The translations under genes were made by a program, and so were the position numbers. 64,000 nt of DNA, taken from assembly GCA_910583725.1 (NCBI GenBank), contig CAJTXZ010000006.1, positions 1-64,000 on the forward strand, in the 5' to 3' direction. Source of the DNA: an uncultured Vampirovibrio sp. GTDB lineage: Bacteria > Cyanobacteriota > Vampirovibrionia > Gastranaerophilales > Gastranaerophilaceae. Positions 27,081 to 36,329 of this stretch are shown here, one piece after another (position 1 is the first letter of the stretch; each line of letters opens with the position of its first letter). The notes beneath the pieces were generated by a model. It was not told the origin of the DNA. It was given only the letters and a program-made list of their open reading frames with translations, and ran no database searches.

Positions 27081-27758
27081 TTACTCTGCTTTGAACGGAT
27101 TGCTTGATTCAGGCTCTTTTTCCTTATATTTTTCAGTTGTTTCAATATAGCTTTTATTAAAGCCCTGCATATAAATTATTCCCATAAGGGATGTATAGAA
27201 CAATAATTCTGTCATTTCTTCGAGAACGTCAGAGCCTATCTTTTCCCCAAAAATGCCAAATATTATTCCCAATATTGCAAAAATCCAGTTATAGATGGCT
27301 AATTTTGCATGGAGAAAATAGTTCCATAATTTTATAAATGATTTTGTTATTAAGAAGTAAAGGCCGGAGGCTGCCATAAAGGCGCCGTATAGGGGATGTG
27401 CAAGATATCCGTATTTAATCTGGGTCCAGGGATAGAATGCGTTTTCAACACCTTCTTTTGGAAAAAATACTGTTCTGCCGCAGTTTATCTCTCTTAAAAA
27501 GAGGATAACCATAACAAGGGCAAGGGTATTAAAGAATGTTTTATCGACTTTTGTCTTTAGGCATAAAGCAAATGTTATTAAAAGCACCACAAGCTGTATA
27601 TTTTCAATAAGGTGATTTTCCCATGCGTATCTTTCAGGGAGCCATTTTAGGGCAGGAAAGGTTAAAAGAAGTATTATGAATGGAATAAGGGCTATGGGGT
27701 GAAATTTAAAATCAATCCTTTCCCTTAATTCTTTGAAATAATTCTTAATGTTTTCCAT
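27081..27758 (-). CDS. Conserved multi-pass membrane protein
   Basis: A protein of about 225 residues with roughly six membrane helices and no signal peptide. A conserved-looking loop REINCGRTVFFP lies between TM3 and TM4, and FGEKIGSDVLEEMTEL is acidic near the last helix. The ATG at 27758 is chosen because GGGAG lies five bases upstream; the ATG at 27770 lacks an SD. The family is probably known only as uncharacterised. It is downstream of hydE on the same strand but 86 bases away. Confidence 0.6.
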   Translation of the reverse strand: MENIKNYFKELRERIDFKFHPIALIPFIILLLTFPALKWLPERYAWENHLIENIQLVVLLITFALCLKTKVDKTFFNTLALVMVILFLREINCGRTVFFPKEGVENAFYPWTQIKYGYLAHPLYGAFMAASGLYFLITKSFIKLWNYFLHAKLAIYNWIFAILGIIFGIFGEKIGSDVLEEMTELLFYTSLMGIIYMQGFNKSYIETTEKYKEKEPESSNPFKAE

Positions 27759-27856
27759 ATATACTCCCATTTTTATTTTTATGTAAATTATAATACAACA
27801 AAAATTTTGTATTAAAAATTAGGTTAAAATCGTTACTGTGCCTTCGAAATAAAGGA

Positions 27857-28849
27857 TTATTGTCCTCTAAAGCCATGCCCTTTTGAGACCATTCTTCCTA
27901 TTGATTTTATTTTTTCTTCCAGAGAATTTCTGTATTCACGTACGTCTTCATCAGGTGTGGCTTTTCCGGGATAGATTTCGTATTTTTTTCTGCATTCCTT
28001 TGTTGTAACATTGGGCATTATAACATTGGCGCCTGACTGCAGGGCTATTGTACGTCCGTTTGGTTTTAGGGTTTCCATTGCGGTTGTTGCGGGAATGTTA
28101 ATATTTTTTAACATAATTCTTGTAATGGCCATAGCCTTAAGGGCGAGGGTGAAATCGCCATTTTTTGTACCTATAAGCGGTGTATCAGGGTGTGCTATAA
28201 AGGGGCCTATGCCAATCATATCAGCATTAAGTTCTTTAAAAAACAAAATATCACAAGCTATAGACTCCAGAGTTTGGTCTGGCAAGCCTATAAGGGAGCC
28301 ACATCCTGTTTCATAACCCAATTCTTTTAGATTATAGAGGCAGTTTAGCCTGTTTTTAAAATCCATATTGGGGTGCATTTTTTTGTAAAGATTTGTATCA
28401 GTTGTTTCAATCCTTAACAAATATCTATCTGCGCCTGCAGCCTTAAAAGCCTTGTAATCTTTAAAGCTTCTTTCGCCGATACTTAGTGTTAATGCGACAT
28501 CCAGGTTTTTGATTTCTGATATTATTTTGCACATAATATCTTTTGAATAAAAAATATCTTCGCCGGATTGCAATACGATTGTTTTATAACCAGCATTGAC
28601 AGCATTTTTGGCACATAAAATTATATCATCCGGCGCAAGACGGTATCTTTCAATATTTTTGTTTGCAACCCGAAGCCCGCAGTATTTACAGGTGCAATGA
28701 CATATGTTAGAAAATTCTATTAAGCCCCTCAGGTGAATTTCATCGCCGACGTTTTCTTGCCGTATCCTATCTGCAAGCCTGAAAAGCTCGGTATTTTGAG
28801 TATTGTCTTTGAGTATATCTGTTATTTCTTTTTTTGTGAACATTGGCAT
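27857..28849 (-). CDS. hydE: [FeFe]-hydrogenase maturase HydE (radical SAM)
   Basis: Radical SAM enzyme needed with HydF and HydG to build the H-cluster of [FeFe] hydrogenase. The cluster motif C-x3-C-x2-C appears as CHCTCKYCG (about residues 50-58), preceded by EIHLRGLIEFSN. Also typical are IVLQSGED, LSIGER, LRIETTD, GSLIGLPDQT and PNVTT near the end. An upstream frame extends to 28918, but an extended -10 (TGTTATAAT) near 28870-28880 lies inside it, so ATG 28849 is preferred (330 residues). hydF is about 30 kb away; hydG is not in the window. Confidence 0.88.
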   Translation of the reverse strand: MPMFTKKEITDILKDNTQNTELFRLADRIRQENVGDEIHLRGLIEFSNICHCTCKYCGLRVANKNIERYRLAPDDIILCAKNAVNAGYKTIVLQSGEDIFYSKDIMCKIISEIKNLDVALTLSIGERSFKDYKAFKAAGADRYLLRIETTDTNLYKKMHPNMDFKNRLNCLYNLKELGYETGCGSLIGLPDQTLESIACDILFFKELNADMIGIGPFIAHPDTPLIGTKNGDFTLALKAMAITRIMLKNINIPATTAMETLKPNGRTIALQSGANVIMPNVTTKECRKKYEIYPGKATPDEDVREYRNSLEEKIKSIGRMVSKGHGFRGQ

Positions 28850-29062
28850 TATTCTTTGGCGTATCTTTTGATTATAACATATTTTAGAATGTTTAATCTG
28901 CATTGGAGTATACCGCAAAAGGCTGATATAAAGGCATTGCTGGTTATTGATGGTATTTTAATTTATAAGTTGCACCAAAAAATCAACATGGATATTAAAA
29001 ATCATGTAGTTGTATTAATTTTTATTTAGCTAATGTTTCCATGCTAAAAATTTTTGATAGAA

Positions 29063-29215
29063 TTAATTAAAAGATGAATTAAAGGAAAGCAGGGTGAAAA
29101 TCCCGCGCTGGTCCGCAGCCGTTACAGCCGGAATGCTTTAGTTTGTTATCACCTCGAGACAGGAAATTGTGCGAAAAAGCACTGCTTAATTTATTATAGT
29201 TTTTAAAAGATAGTT
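29063..29215 (+). ncRNA. Cobalamin riboswitch upstream of nrdD
   Basis: The conserved core is visible: GGAAAGCAGGGTGAAAATCC (29084-29103) and GGTCCGCAGCCGTTACAGCC (29110-29129), the latter corresponding to the B12 box, followed by GAGACAGGAAA. The order and spacing match the AdoCbl/cobalamin family. It occupies the leader of the class III ribonucleotide reductase gene, where cobalamin binding is expected to reduce expression. Confidence 0.88.
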
Positions 29216-29272
29216 TAAGTCGTATTTGATTAGCATACTTTCTGCCTTTTTACAGCACAAAAAGGAGTAATG

Positions 29273-31555
29273 ATGAAGGAATTATTGGAAGAGAAAACAA
29301 CAGGAGTTAAGGCGCCAAGGTTTGCCCAGTTTGGTGCAAATTCTGCAGTATCAAAGCCTATAGCTGGTGATAGTGCAAATTCAAATAATCCGTTAGGTAA
29401 AATTATAGGCCTTGCCTCAAGGTACAAGCTCAACAATATAAAAATTATTAAAAAAGACGGTACAAAGGAAGAGTATGACGTAAAAAAAGTTGTTGCGGCC
29501 GTTAAAAAATCAGCAGCAAGGATGTTAATCAGTTTTTCCGATAAGGAATTGGCCGACATTACAGAATTTGTTGACAACAGTGTTTTAAATTTAAATCTTG
29601 ATGAGATTGAAATTTTTACCATGCATTGTATTGTTGAAAATGCGCTTGAAGTTTTAAATCCAAAGGTGGCTGAAAGCTACAGGAACTACAGAAACTATAA
29701 GATTGATTTTGTAAATATGCTGGATAAGGTTTATCAAGAAAGCCAGAAGATAATGTATATAGGAGATAAGGAGAATTCCAATGCTGATTCTGCCCTTGTT
29801 TCTACTAAGCGCTCTCTTATATTTAACCAGCTTAACAAAGAATTATACAAGAAATTTTTCCTTACCGTGCCGGAATTGCAGGCAATAAGGGATGGGTATA
29901 TTTATATTCATGATATGTCTGCAAGGCGTGATACTATGAACTGCTGCCTGTTTGATGTTGCGAACGTATTAAAGGGCGGCTTTGAGATGGGAAACCTTTG
30001 GTATAATGAGCCAAAGAGCCTCGAGGTTGCATTTGATGTAATCGGTGACATTGTAATGGCGGCTGCAAGCCAGCAATATGGCGGCTTTACGGTGCCAGAA
30101 GTGGATAAAATCCTTGCTCCATATGCTGAAAAGACCTTTGAAATTAAATATCAAAAATATATTGATTTAGGGATTTCAAAGATAAGAGCACAGGAAGAGG
30201 CTCTAAAGGATGTTGAAAAAGATTTTCATGACGGCTTTCAGGGGTGGGAATATAAATTTAATACCGTAGCTTCAAGCAGAGGCGATTATCCTTTTATTAC
30301 TGTAACTATGGGGCTTGGCACAGGCAAATTTGAAAAAATGGCGTCAAGGATGATTCTTGAAGTGAGAAAAGGCGGGCAGGGTAAGAAAGAAAATAAAAAA
30401 CCCGTACTTTTTCCAAAAGTTGTATTTTTGTATGATGAAAATCTTCACAAAAAAGGTGGAGAGCTTGAAGAAATATTCAATGCCGGCATAGAATGCTCTA
30501 AGAAGGCTATGTATCCGGATTGGCTGTCCTTAACGGGGGATGGGTATGTTGCATCTATGTATAAAAAATATAAAAAAGTGATTTCTCCTATGGGCTGTCG
30601 CGCTTTTCTTTCTCCCTGGTTTGAAAGAGGCGGCATGAAGCCTGCCGATGAAAATGATACTCCGGTATTTGTCGGAAGATTTAACATTGGTGCTATAAGT
30701 TTGCATCTTCCTATGATTTATGCTAAGGCTAAACAGGAAGGAAAAGATTTTTACGAAGTTCTCGATTATTATCTTGAGATGATAAGGCAAATTCATATAA
30801 GGACTTATGATTATCTTGGCGAGATGAGGGCGTCTGTTAATCCTCTTGCATTCTGTGAGGGAGGATTTTACGGGGGAAATCTTGGAATTCATGATAAGAT
30901 TAAGCCGTTATTAAAGTCTGCAACTGCATCTTTTGGAATTACAGCATTGAATGAACTGCAGGAAATTTATAACCAAAAATCTCTTGCAGAGGATGGTGCC
31001 TTTGCGCTTGAGGTGATGGAATATATTAATAAAAAGATTAATGAATTTAAGGAAGAGGATGGCAATCTTTATGCTATCTATGGAACGCCCGCTGAGAATC
31101 TTTGCGGGCTGCAGGTGAAACAGTTTAGGAAAAAATACGGCTGTGTTAATAATGTTTCAGACAGAGCTTATGTTTCAAACAGTTTTCACTGCCATGTTTC
31201 AGAAAATATCGGGCCAATTGAAAAACAGGATTTAGAAAAAAGGTTTTGGGATTTATTAAATGGCGGGAAGATTCAATATGTGAAATATCCTGTTTCATAT
31301 AATACAAAAGCCATTGAAACATTGGTGACACGCGCTATGGATATGGGTTTTTATGAAGGGGTTAACCTTTCACTTGCATATTGCGATGATTGCGGTCATC
31401 AGGAATTATCAATGGATGTGTGTCCTAAGTGCGGAAGCAAGAATTTAACCAAGATTGACAGAATGAACGGCTATTTGTCTTATTCAAGGGTAAAGGGCGA
31501 TACCCGCCTGAATGAAGCTAAAATGGAAGAAATTAAAGACAGAGTAAGTATGTAA
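29273..31555 (+). CDS. nrdD: Anaerobic ribonucleoside-triphosphate reductase
   Basis: Class III glycyl-radical RNR producing dNTPs without oxygen. An ATP-cone regulatory domain lies near 55-140 (IIKKDGTKEEYDVKKVV). The catalytic barrel includes DMSARRDTMNCCLFDV (near 222), YGGFTVPEVD and YGTPAENLCG. The C-terminus has a CxxC...CxxC zinc site (CDDCG/CPKCG) and the glycyl radical motif RMNGY with the radical glycine near residue 733. Of two adjacent ATGs the second is chosen because AAAGGAG is then five bases away. The cobalamin riboswitch lies directly upstream, and nrdG follows. Confidence 0.95.
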   Translation: MKELLEEKTTGVKAPRFAQFGANSAVSKPIAGDSANSNNPLGKIIGLASRYKLNNIKIIKKDGTKEEYDVKKVVAAVKKSAARMLISFSDKELADITEFVDNSVLNLNLDEIEIFTMHCIVENALEVLNPKVAESYRNYRNYKIDFVNMLDKVYQESQKIMYIGDKENSNADSALVSTKRSLIFNQLNKELYKKFFLTVPELQAIRDGYIYIHDMSARRDTMNCCLFDVANVLKGGFEMGNLWYNEPKSLEVAFDVIGDIVMAAASQQYGGFTVPEVDKILAPYAEKTFEIKYQKYIDLGISKIRAQEEALKDVEKDFHDGFQGWEYKFNTVASSRGDYPFITVTMGLGTGKFEKMASRMILEVRKGGQGKKENKKPVLFPKVVFLYDENLHKKGGELEEIFNAGIECSKKAMYPDWLSLTGDGYVASMYKKYKKVISPMGCRAFLSPWFERGGMKPADENDTPVFVGRFNIGAISLHLPMIYAKAKQEGKDFYEVLDYYLEMIRQIHIRTYDYLGEMRASVNPLAFCEGGFYGGNLGIHDKIKPLLKSATASFGITALNELQEIYNQKSLAEDGAFALEVMEYINKKINEFKEEDGNLYAIYGTPAENLCGLQVKQFRKKYGCVNNVSDRAYVSNSFHCHVSENIGPIEKQDLEKRFWDLLNGGKIQYVKYPVSYNTKAIETLVTRAMDMGFYEGVNLSLAYCDDCGHQELSMDVCPKCGSKNLTKIDRMNGYLSYSRVKGDTRLNEAKMEEIKDRVSM

Positions 31556-31711
31556 TTAGCTTGTCTTAGTGTAGATTTAGGTTTGCGAATACCCTCCGTG
31601 CTTTTAGTGTCTGATTTTGCGCTTTGCAACAATGCTGCGTGCGGGCAAAACTAAATTATTTAAAAAAGGTATTCAGCTAGCTAAAAGCTTTTGACTATAA
31701 AGGATAGGGAT

Positions 31712-32200
31712 ATGAATTATCATAATATTACAAAAGAAGATATGCTAAATGGAGATGGAATCCGTGTTGTATTGTGGGTTTCAGGGTGCGAACATCATTG
31801 TAAAAACTGTCAAAATCCAATAACATGGGATAGAAATGATGGTCTTTTGTTTGATGAGGCAGCAGAAAATGAACTTTTTGAAGCGCTTGATAAACCTTTT
31901 ATAGCCGGTGTTACCTTTTCCGGGGGTGATCCTTTAATGCCATATAACAGGGATGAAATTTTTCGTCTTATAAAAAAATGCAGCAAACTTTATCCGGATA
32001 AAACAATCTGGCTGTATACAGGATACAGGTGGGAAGAAATTAGGGATATAAAGGGTATAGAGCTTATTGATGTAATTGCTGAGGGTGAATTTATTGAAGA
32101 GTTAAAGGATAATAATCTTCACTGGGTTGGCAGCTCTAATCAAAGAGTTATTAATGTAAAGAAAACTTTACAAAAGGATAAAATTGTTTTGCATGAATAA
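31712..32200 (+). CDS. nrdG: Anaerobic RNR activase
   Basis: Radical SAM activating enzyme that installs the glycyl radical on NrdD. The motif C-x3-C-x2-C is seen as CEHHCKNCQNP near residues 25-35, followed by TFSGGDPL. At 162 residues it is the usual compact size. The open frame reaches a TTG at 31691, but the ATG at 31712 with AGGATAGGG upstream gives the normal start MNYHNITKEDM. It lies about 155 bases after nrdD, probably in the same riboswitch-controlled transcript. Confidence 0.93.
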   Translation: MNYHNITKEDMLNGDGIRVVLWVSGCEHHCKNCQNPITWDRNDGLLFDEAAENELFEALDKPFIAGVTFSGGDPLMPYNRDEIFRLIKKCSKLYPDKTIWLYTGYRWEEIRDIKGIELIDVIAEGEFIEELKDNNLHWVGSSNQRVINVKKTLQKDKIVLHE

Positions 32201-32467
32201 AATTTGATAAGGTTTTTAGTTGTGCAATTCGGCAAAAAGTTACAATTGTTTTAAATAAAATCTTCGTATTTTGTATATATGTATAAATTAAGCGCTATGG
32301 CTTGTTTTTTGGTGTTTTTTATTTTTGTTTTGCTGCTTTGACTTATGGTTTAGTGCCAAAAGGATTTTGTAAATTTTTGTTACAAAATGTTTGATTTTTC
32401 TAAAGAACTTGCAACGAGTGACGTTATATACTGCATAGATAAAGTTATTTATAAGGAGTGTATAAAG

Positions 32468-35400
32468 ATGGTAAAGATTTCAAAGTCAGGCGGCTCAAGC
32501 AGTTCCAGGAAAAGTTCAAGCTCAAGCAAGAGTTCAAGTTCTAAAAAAAGTTCAAGCTCTAGCTCTAAAAAAAGCACAGGAAAAGTTTCAAGCTCAAGCA
32601 AAGCTTCAAGTTCTAAAAAAAGCACAGGCACTAGCAAGGGCTCAAGCTCAACAAGCACTGTAACTGCAACAAGAGCTTCATCTGTAAGTGCTTTTGCCCC
32701 CGCAACAATTAGCAGAGCAACAGGGGTGCTTGGCAGTTCTTTGCTTTCTTTTGCATCTTTTGTATCCAGAGGCGGCTCTGATAGTGTAAGTTTTGGAAAT
32801 ACATCAGGCTCAAGAAGTAATAGTGGCTCTTCATCAGGAAGCTCAGGCAGCAGCTCATCTTTGAGCAATCCTTCTGCATATAGTGCTTATACGCCATTAA
32901 GCTTTGGCGGATCAAGCCTTTTATCTGGTCTTAGTCTTGGCAGTTCAAGAACTTCAGGAGTTTCTTCTGCTGTGTCATATGTAACCAGCACTGGCACACT
33001 TGGAACTGGGAGACTGGGTGGCAGCACATTAGGCACCGGTACATTAAGTTCCAATATAGGCGGCACATCAAGTGCTGGTAAATCTGATGCTACAAAACAA
33101 AAGGATAAGACAAAGAAGAAACCAGCAGATTCAAAAACTCAAACAGATTCAACAAAAAAGAAGGGTAAAGCAAAAGATACTGATAAAGCCGGCAAAAAAG
33201 GAAAAAGCGGCAAGGCTGATGATACCAAGGGCACAAAAGGAACTTCTGGCAAACAGCAGGCTAAGGAAACCGGAAAACAAAAAGTTAAAACCCTGACTAA
33301 AAACGGCTGGGATGATGCCAAAATTAAAAGCACTTCAAAAGACGGAAGCAGCACAGTTACTGCAACAAAAGACGGCGTAACATATGAAATAAATTATGAT
33401 AAAGATGGTAAAAAAACCGGCAAGAAAATAGTTGGCGGTACACCGCAAGCAATTGCCGAAAAGAAAAAAGGCGTCCTTGAAAAACATGGCTGGACTAATC
33501 TTTCAGTTTCTGATGAGGGTGTTCTTATGGGAACAAATGAAAAAGGCGAAACTGTAAGCCTTACATATCATGATAACGGCACAAAATCATCAAAGACCAT
33601 TACATCCGGAAAGGAAGGTGATGCTAGCTACAGAATGGTTTATGCGGAGTTTGATGATGGTGGCAACAGGCAAAACCGTACAGTTGCAACAGGTGTTAAG
33701 GGCACAGACAGCTACAGAGTGGCTTCCGCTGAGTTTAATACTGCTACAGGCCTTAGAACAAACCGCACAATTACAACCGGCACTGAAGGCACAGAAGGAT
33801 ATACTGCAACACGTGTAGAATTTAATGATGCAGGTGCAAAGACAAGACGCGAAGCTACATCCGGTATTCAAGGTACAGACAGCTACAGGCTTGCGGTTAC
33901 AACTTATCAAACTGATGCTGACGGCAAAAATATAATAGATAAAAACGGCAAACCTATTAAAGCGGAAATGCAAAAAACAAAAGGCACAGAAGGCACTAAA
34001 TCTTATGAATTTGTTGCAGTTAAATATTATGATGGCACAGGCATAAAACAAGAACAAGCAACAATTAAAGGTGATAAGAACGATGTAAGAAATTATCTTG
34101 AAAGCTTAAATCATTACACAGAGAATGGCATCTTAAAAGACAGCACCATAGCAGGTGCAATGCAGATACCAGGCGCTGCTGATGATCAATATTTTACTTC
34201 CCAATATTATAGAGAATATGATACTACAAATGACAAAAGGCAAGTATTAAGCGAAAGTACAAAAGTTGATATTGGCAAAGGCCTGGAAGAAGTCTTAACA
34301 ACGAGCTTTACCTATGATTCCGAAGGCAGGGTTGCAACATCAAAAGAAGTGCGCAGTGATAATTTATCCATAGGTGAAGATGGTACTTTGGCTTGTGAGT
34401 CTATTACAACCACTGATTCACAATTTGATTACAGCAGTCAGGATGCTGCTGTAATGAAGACGGCAACAGTTAAAGTTTCAATAGATCGCGGTGATGGCAC
34501 TCCGGAAGAACATGCGTATATTGAAACATATATTGACAATAGAGACAGAGCAGGTAATGCAACTCAAGATAATCTTGTTGACCATATAACAAGAGAATAC
34601 ACATCAGAAGCACGTTATATGTTAAAATCATACACATATGGCGATGGGCAGATACCAACCGAAGTAAAAATTATGGACGACACATATTCAGATGAATATG
34701 CAACCTATGCAGATGCTAAAGCTGCCGGCGCACAGCCAGTACTAACTGCAAAAACTACAGCAACAATTGATGAAAGCACTAAAGATGATATGATTGGTCA
34801 AACATATAATATGAATACCATTGTAACAGATGGCAACGGCAACTTTATATGTGAAGATAACGGTGTTTCAATGGGCGATGCGCACAGCTGGTTTAATAAG
34901 ACATTTGATTATCAGACAAAGAGTGCCAAAGAAATTTTGGATGGTATGATTGCCTCAGGCGCAAGTGAAGAAGAAATAGAAGCATTCCTTAAGAGCATAG
35001 GCGAAATGGATGGCAGCTCACAAGGCGCACGTCAGGCTGAAGAATACTATAGGGGCATAGCAAGTGGCGCTGTTGGTGGTGACACAGGCGCTGGTGATGC
35101 AGGCGGTGACGCAGCTGGTGCTGGTGATGCCGGTGCTGCTGGTACTCCGACAACCGGCGGTACAAATACTCCTGCAGGTAGTGTGACAACCCCGCCAGCT
35201 TCAAGTGTAGCTCCTACGCCTCCAGCATCAAGCGTTGCACCAACAACTCCCGCAAGCTCTGCAGCTCCAACAACTGATACAAATAAACCAACGCTTTCTG
35301 ATGAACAAAAAGAAGCTTGGAAGCAGCTGATTGATAATATTATGAATGGAAGCTTCTCCGGCAATTTAAGACCTTCTGAAGTTGCCCTGCATGAACAAAA

Positions 35401-35560
35401 TATGGAATTCATTCTTGCCTATATAAATGAAAAATATCCAGGACAGCTTGAAGTGCGCTTAACCGATATGTCTCAAGGCTTTATGGACCAAGGCAGACAA
35501 GAAGAAGTCGGCGCTTATGACTTGGTATTCAAAAAATCAACTGGCGAAGTATTTGTATAA
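32468..35560 (+). CDS. Giant Ser/Lys-rich repeat protein
   Basis: A 1,030-residue protein of unknown family. Residues 1-75 are almost only Ser and Lys blocks; 75-205 are Ser/Gly/Thr-rich; 205-275 are Lys-rich. Two related units with 'GW' and 'G-x-T-V/Y' strands (about 270-365) are followed by about four 33-35-residue repeats ending in forms like 'TTGTEGTEGYTATRVEFN' (about 375-520). The C-terminal part has a Gly/Ala/Pro/Thr hinge (about 875-945) and a compact 85-residue end domain. There is no signal peptide. The ATG at 32468 has AAGGAG upstream; an earlier in-frame ATG at 32387 lacks one. A fibrous or surface role is inferred. Confidence 0.7.
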   Translation: MVKISKSGGSSSSRKSSSSSKSSSSKKSSSSSSKKSTGKVSSSSKASSSKKSTGTSKGSSSTSTVTATRASSVSAFAPATISRATGVLGSSLLSFASFVSRGGSDSVSFGNTSGSRSNSGSSSGSSGSSSSLSNPSAYSAYTPLSFGGSSLLSGLSLGSSRTSGVSSAVSYVTSTGTLGTGRLGGSTLGTGTLSSNIGGTSSAGKSDATKQKDKTKKKPADSKTQTDSTKKKGKAKDTDKAGKKGKSGKADDTKGTKGTSGKQQAKETGKQKVKTLTKNGWDDAKIKSTSKDGSSTVTATKDGVTYEINYDKDGKKTGKKIVGGTPQAIAEKKKGVLEKHGWTNLSVSDEGVLMGTNEKGETVSLTYHDNGTKSSKTITSGKEGDASYRMVYAEFDDGGNRQNRTVATGVKGTDSYRVASAEFNTATGLRTNRTITTGTEGTEGYTATRVEFNDAGAKTRREATSGIQGTDSYRLAVTTYQTDADGKNIIDKNGKPIKAEMQKTKGTEGTKSYEFVAVKYYDGTGIKQEQATIKGDKNDVRNYLESLNHYTENGILKDSTIAGAMQIPGAADDQYFTSQYYREYDTTNDKRQVLSESTKVDIGKGLEEVLTTSFTYDSEGRVATSKEVRSDNLSIGEDGTLACESITTTDSQFDYSSQDAAVMKTATVKVSIDRGDGTPEEHAYIETYIDNRDRAGNATQDNLVDHITREYTSEARYMLKSYTYGDGQIPTEVKIMDDTYSDEYATYADAKAAGAQPVLTAKTTATIDESTKDDMIGQTYNMNTIVTDGNGNFICEDNGVSMGDAHSWFNKTFDYQTKSAKEILDGMIASGASEEEIEAFLKSIGEMDGSSQGARQAEEYYRGIASGAVGGDTGAGDAGGDAAGAGDAGAAGTPTTGGTNTPAGSVTTPPASSVAPTPPASSVAPTTPASSAAPTTDTNKPTLSDEQKEAWKQLIDNIMNGSFSGNLRPSEVALHEQNMEFILAYINEKYPGQLEVRLTDMSQGFMDQGRQEEVGAYDLVFKKSTGEVFV

Positions 35561-35589
35561 AGTTCGCAAAAGCCATTAAATATTAACTA

Positions 35590-35628
35590 TAACACCTGTA
35601 GATTTTGAATTCTGCAGGTGTTATTTAT
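35590..35628 (+). terminator. Terminator after the giant repeat protein
   Basis: TAACACCTGTAG (35590-35601) pairs with CTGCAGGTGTTA (35612-35623), with one G-U pair, followed by TTTATTTG. Confidence 0.8.
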
Positions 35629-36150
35629 TTGTCTAGCTTTTTCCTAATTTCTTCTTTGTAACCTTGAATTTCAAGCATTCTATCAGGCATTGGACTAATT
35701 TTGAATTTTGCCCTGCATCTTTTGCTTTAAGTCCTTATATAGAGGAAACTACACTTTCTATTGCTTAGGATACAAGATAAATGCAATATGAGCGCTATTC
35801 TTAGAGCCTAATCGGACATTTTTTAAGGCTTAAAAAATTTGACTTCCATATGTTGTCCTGCTAGAATAGCTTATATAGCAGTGGCTTATGCCTTATGCTG
35901 TTTTTGAAGAGATTAAATAATGTCAAATTAAGTCCAAATTGATAACTAAATACATTAATTTCAAGAAAAATTGGTAGTGCAAACCTCACAAGCTGCAATG
36001 ACAATTAAATAGAATAATTTCGGGATGTAGCAGGGACCCCGAGAGGAAAGTTGACTTAATGTCAAGTTTCCGGTGGGGGTACAAACGAAGTTTGTAACGA
36101 AGGGTACCAAGCTAAGCCTTGAAAGAGTTGACAATTAAATAGAATAATTT
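35629..36150. other. Gene-poor flank of tRNA-Pro, probable decayed element
   Basis: No intact gene is visible in these about 520 bases. On the minus strand a short open tail near 35630-35730 (ending MLEIQGYKEEIRKKLDK) looks coding-like but has no start. The right part holds a 33-base copy of the tRNA-Pro upstream and 5' region and a 97-base structured segment. Confidence 0.4.
35999..36031 (+). repeat. 33-bp direct repeat, copy 1 (tRNA-Pro 5' region)
   Basis: This segment, starting TGACAATTAAATAG and ending CGGGATGTAGC, is identical to 36129-36161, exactly 130 bases later. The repeat includes the first 11 bases of the tRNA gene, so copy 1 is a truncated tRNA start. Between the copies lie a GGAAA..TTGAC/GTCAA..TTTCC hairpin and a TACAAAC/GTTTGTA hairpin. 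Confidence 0.85.
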
Positions 36151-36161
36151 CGGGATGTAGC
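36129..36161 (+). repeat. 33-bp direct repeat, copy 2 (at functional tRNA-Pro)
   Basis: Identical to 35999-36031. This copy continues into the complete tRNA-Pro gene. Confidence 0.85.
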
Positions 36162-36224
36162 GCAGCTTGGTAGCGCACCGTGTTCGGGTCGCGGGGGTCG
36201 CAGGTTCAAATCCTGTCATCCCGA
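36151..36224 (+). tRNA. tRNA-Pro (anticodon CGG)
   Basis: A 74-base cloverleaf: acceptor CGGGATG/CATCCCG, D arm GCGC...GCGC, and anticodon stem CCGTG/CGCGG with loop TTCGGGT giving anticodon CGG (codon CCG). The T arm contains GGTTCAAATCC. The discriminator is A and CCA is not encoded. Both ends of the gene are partly duplicated nearby. Confidence 0.93.
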
Positions 36225-36229
36225 TATTT
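36214..36229 (+). repeat. 16-bp repeat at tRNA-Pro 3' end (att-like), copy 1
   Basis: TGTCATCCCGATATTT covers the tRNA acceptor 3' side and recurs exactly 100 bases later at 36314-36329. Duplication of a tRNA 3' end is the standard product of site-specific integration. Confidence 0.7.
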
Positions 36230-36313
36230 CTGTTTTGTATAATCAACTATTCGAACATTACGACCCATCAGGGTCTCTTATTTTGCTTCGCGCAAGCGCT
36301 CAGTGACGAATCT

Positions 36314-36329
36314 TGTCATCCCGATATTT
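36314..36329 (+). repeat. 16-bp repeat (att-like), copy 2
   Basis: Identical to 36214-36229. It encodes the last codons and stop of the minus-strand recombinase fragment, the usual position of an attachment site beside its integrase gene. Confidence 0.7.

Noticed and set aside
32449..32868. Long minus-strand Leu/Glu frame opposite the giant protein
   Set aside because: It is the reverse complement of Ser/Lys codons, without an SD; a coding shadow.
36128..36133. TTGACA before tRNA-Pro as its promoter
   Set aside because: A -10 at normal spacing would fall on the first bases of the tRNA, so transcription would start inside the gene.
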